The notes under the pieces were generated by a model. It worked only from the letters and a program-made list of their open reading frames with translations, made no database searches and was not told the origin of the DNA. Positions 44,312 through 45,891 of a stretch of 45,891 nt of DNA are shown one piece after another. The stretch is from Deltaproteobacteria bacterium. Lineage in GTDB: Bacteria > Myxococcota_A > UBA796 > GCA-2862545. Each line of letters starts with the position of its first letter. Positions within the stretch are counted from its first letter, which is position 1. Made by a program: the position numbers and the translations under genes. Where the stretch lies: NCBI GenBank assembly GCA_016938035.1, contig JAFGVK010000220.1, positions 1 through 45,891 on the forward strand. Direction: 5' to 3'.

Positions 44312-44836
44312 CACCTGGCCTCGCGGGCACCGGTCCATCGCCCGGCCGGTCTCACAGGAAGCGCTTTATCCTTCCATAGGAGCCATCCGATGGAGGTGCT
44401 CGTCGAGCCTCCCAGACGGGCGCCGCATCGCGCCTCTTGGGGCGCGCCTGGAGGGGCCGGCCCCGCCGTGGGCGCTGCCCGCTCCGGCGCCCATCGGGGC
44501 GGAGCTGCTCCCCCTTTGTGTCGCGTGCAGACCCACAGGCGCCTCGCGAGGGGGCCGGACCATCAGGCGCGTCGCCCCTGACCTCTGGTCAAGAGCCCCG
44601 TGCCGCTCGGCGCGCCGCGGGGCAGGCCGCGCGCTGATCCGGCGTCCGGCCAGTCTTCCGGGCGCCGACCATCATGGCATAGGAACAACCTTGCGCAGTG
44701 TTGAGCGGGTCCTCCGGGCCGTCACCGCGCGCCTGGGTCGCCAGGCGCTGTCGCCGCGCGACCGTCGCTCCCTGCCGAGGAAGCGCGCGGCAGTGCGCGA
44801 CGAGCAGGCCCGGGGGCAGGCCCGCGCGTGGGCGCC
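44312..44836. other. Intergenic stretch between convergent genes
   Basis: 525 bp, extremely GC-rich, between the S41 protease and the histidine kinase. Frames are Arg/Pro/Ala-rich shadows. I see no terminator with a U tract and no clear repeat. Confidence 0.55.
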
Positions 44837-45891
44837 TCAGGCCTCAAGCCTGAGCTGCGCCTTGACCGCGTGGAGCAGGGCCTGGTGGGTGTAGGGCTTT
44901 GGGAGGAAGCCCAGCCCCCGCGCCTCGATGACCTCGCTCTCTCGGGCCGAGGGGCTGATCCCCGAGGTCACCACCGCGCTGATCGAGGGGTGGACAGCCT
45001 GGATCCGCTGGAAGAGGTCCAGCGTGTCCAGCCCGGGCATCCGCAGGTCCAGCACGAGGAGCTGCGGGGCCGACGCGTGAGCGGACAGGGTAGACACCAT
45101 CTGATCGGGCCGGGCGCAGGTCTGCGCCGAGAAGCCGGCGCGCTGGAGCACCTCCACCGCGAAGGTGCAGATGTCCTGCTCGTCATCCACCACCAGGATC
45201 CGCTGCTGGGAGCCGATCGGGCCCATGATCTGCTCGATCGGGTCCGATGCCTGGCGCTGTCCCTGCGAGAGGGTGGGGAGGTACAGCGCGAAGGTGGTGC
45301 CGCGGCCCAGGGCGCTCTGGACCTCGATGGTCCCGAAGTGGCTCTGGACCATCCCATACACCCCGGCGAGGCCCAGGCCTGTGCCCTTGCCCTCGCCCTT
45401 GGTGGTGAAATAGGGCTCAAAGGCGCGGCGCCGGGTCTGCTCGTCCATCCCCGTGCCGTTGTCACGCACGAGGACCTCGAGGAACACGGCGCTGGTGGGG
45501 TGCTCGATGCCTGGCACCGCCGCAGCGGGCACGGTGCGGGTCTGTATGCTCAGCGTGCCCGTAGCGTCGTCGGTGGCGTCCCGGGCGTTGATGCCCAAGT
45601 TGAGGAAGGCGTTCTGGATCTGTGCGGAGTCACCGCGGACGACGAAGGAGGTGGCGCGCAGGTCGGTGGAGATCTGGAGCTGTGCGGCCACCCCCTTCTG
45701 GAGCAGGTGAACGACCTCCTCCAGCAGCAGGTGCACGTCTACGTCCTCGGTGACAGCGCTCCGTTTGCGCGAGAACATCAGCAGCCGCCGCGTGAGGCCT
45801 GTGGCCCGCTCCGCCGATCGGATGATCCGGATCGCGTCCTCTCGCTGTTCTGGGCGGTCCTCGAGGTCGTCGCGGAGCAGCTCGGCGAAAC
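44837..45891 (-). CDS. Hybrid histidine kinase with C-terminal receiver domain (5' end outside window)
   Basis: The frame is open through the right window edge, so the N-terminus (sensor domains and phospho-accepting His) is missing. The visible part, about 350 residues, begins in the dimerisation helix (ERATGLTRRLLMFSRK). It continues with a HATPase domain: N box AFLNLGINARDA, G1 box VRDNGTGMD, and the FEPYFTTKGEGKGTGLGLAGVYG F/G2 boxes. A receiver domain ends the protein: ILVVDDEQD (acidic pocket), LVLDLRMPG (phospho-acceptor Asp), VVTSG (Thr) and LPKPYT (Lys). All expected residues are present. This NtrB-like kinase plus receiver layout is frequent in Myxococcota. No separate regulator is visible. 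Confidence 0.9.
   Translation of the reverse strand, partial: FAELLRDDLEDRPEQREDAIRIIRSAERATGLTRRLLMFSRKRSAVTEDVDVHLLLEEVVHLLQKGVAAQLQISTDLRATSFVVRGDSAQIQNAFLNLGINARDATDDATGTLSIQTRTVPAAAVPGIEHPTSAVFLEVLVRDNGTGMDEQTRRRAFEPYFTTKGEGKGTGLGLAGVYGMVQSHFGTIEVQSALGRGTTFALYLPTLSQGQRQASDPIEQIMGPIGSQQRILVVDDEQDICTFAVEVLQRAGFSAQTCARPDQMVSTLSAHASAPQLLVLDLRMPGLDTLDLFQRIQAVHPSISAVVTSGISPSARESEVIEARGLGFLPKPYTHQALLHAVKAQLRLEA

Noticed and set aside
44675..44745. Possible fourth copy of the dispersed repeat (plus-strand reading RSVERVLRAVTAR)
   Set aside because: Short GGAACAA and GTCCTCC matches to module B but gaps are needed and overall similarity is near chance for this composition.
44390..44894. Small open frames between the S41 protease and the histidine kinase
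   Set aside because: Arg/Ala/Gly-rich, no ribosome sites, and overlapping frames of equal length on both strands typical of non-coding high-GC DNA.
1..45891. tRNA/rRNA genes, CRISPR arrays, phage or integrase modules
   Set aside because: Looked for T-loop-like sequences, regularly spaced repeats and tyrosine or serine recombinase motifs on both strands by eye; none seen.

Overview
The window is very GC-rich (roughly 70% by eye) and gene-dense, with short spacers and frequent start/stop overlaps. It looks like a chromosomal segment from Myxococcota or a related deltaproteobacterial lineage. The reasons are: secreted proteins built from Cys/Asp-rich 'MopE-type' calcium-binding repeats, a C-terminal Cys–transmembrane–Arg tail resembling MYXO-CTERM, an N-terminal zinc ribbon grafted onto an unrelated enzyme, an S41 protease of about 1000 residues, and several lipoproteins with short LxxC signals. 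I see no integrase, intact transposase, phage module, CRISPR array, rRNA or tRNA. The taxonomic reading is inference from protein style, not a measured result.

Layout. 1–6306: a dispersed repeat at the very edge, then two tandem paralogous surface lipoproteins (MopE repeats, lectin-like domain, fibrinogen-like domain) on the minus strand. 6497–10695: a dienoyl-CoA isomerase-like protein, a POT-type peptide transporter, and a lipoprotein carrying three thioredoxin-like domains. 11458–15732: a probable four-gene minus-strand operon of tryptophanase, a protein with a methyltransferase-like segment, a small membrane protein and a GMC flavin oxidase. 15847–20522: a small lipoprotein, an AarF/UbiB kinase coupled to a LarA-like protein, and an organophosphate-antiporter-like MFS protein with a secretory N-terminus. 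20717–24837: a degenerate FolE homologue, a sigma-70 factor and an FG-GAP surface protein. 25147–30609: a barrel-like protein, a tail-anchored pseudokinase, an MBL hydrolase, a divergent MreB paralogue and a PpiD-like chaperone. 31089–34652: an alpha/beta hydrolase without its serine, a small HTH protein, RNase D and purine nucleoside phosphorylase. 35717–44311: a barrel-like protein, a Cys-rich lipoprotein coupled to a 1394-residue class A PBP with zinc ribbon and coiled coil, and a divergently transcribed S41 protease. 44837–45891: the 3' part of a hybrid histidine kinase.

How it fits together. The strongest theme is the cell envelope: peptidoglycan synthesis (PBP1A fusion), envelope proteolysis (S41), periplasmic folding (PpiD-like, thiol lipoprotein), cell-shape cytoskeleton (MreB-like) and displayed adhesin-like proteins. 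A second theme is enzyme folds that have lost catalytic residues: the FolE-like protein, the kinase, the MreB paralogue and the alpha/beta hydrolase. These may have moved to binding or regulatory roles.

Most likely undescribed items: (i) a dispersed intergenic repeat, seen twice at 86% identity over 113 bp with a third partial copy, always 3' of a minus-strand gene; (ii) the zinc-ribbon/coiled-coil/PBP1A fusion with its coupled Cys-rich lipoprotein; (iii) the tryptophanase–GMC oxidase operon. No searches could be run, so family assignments rest on motifs read from the translations.
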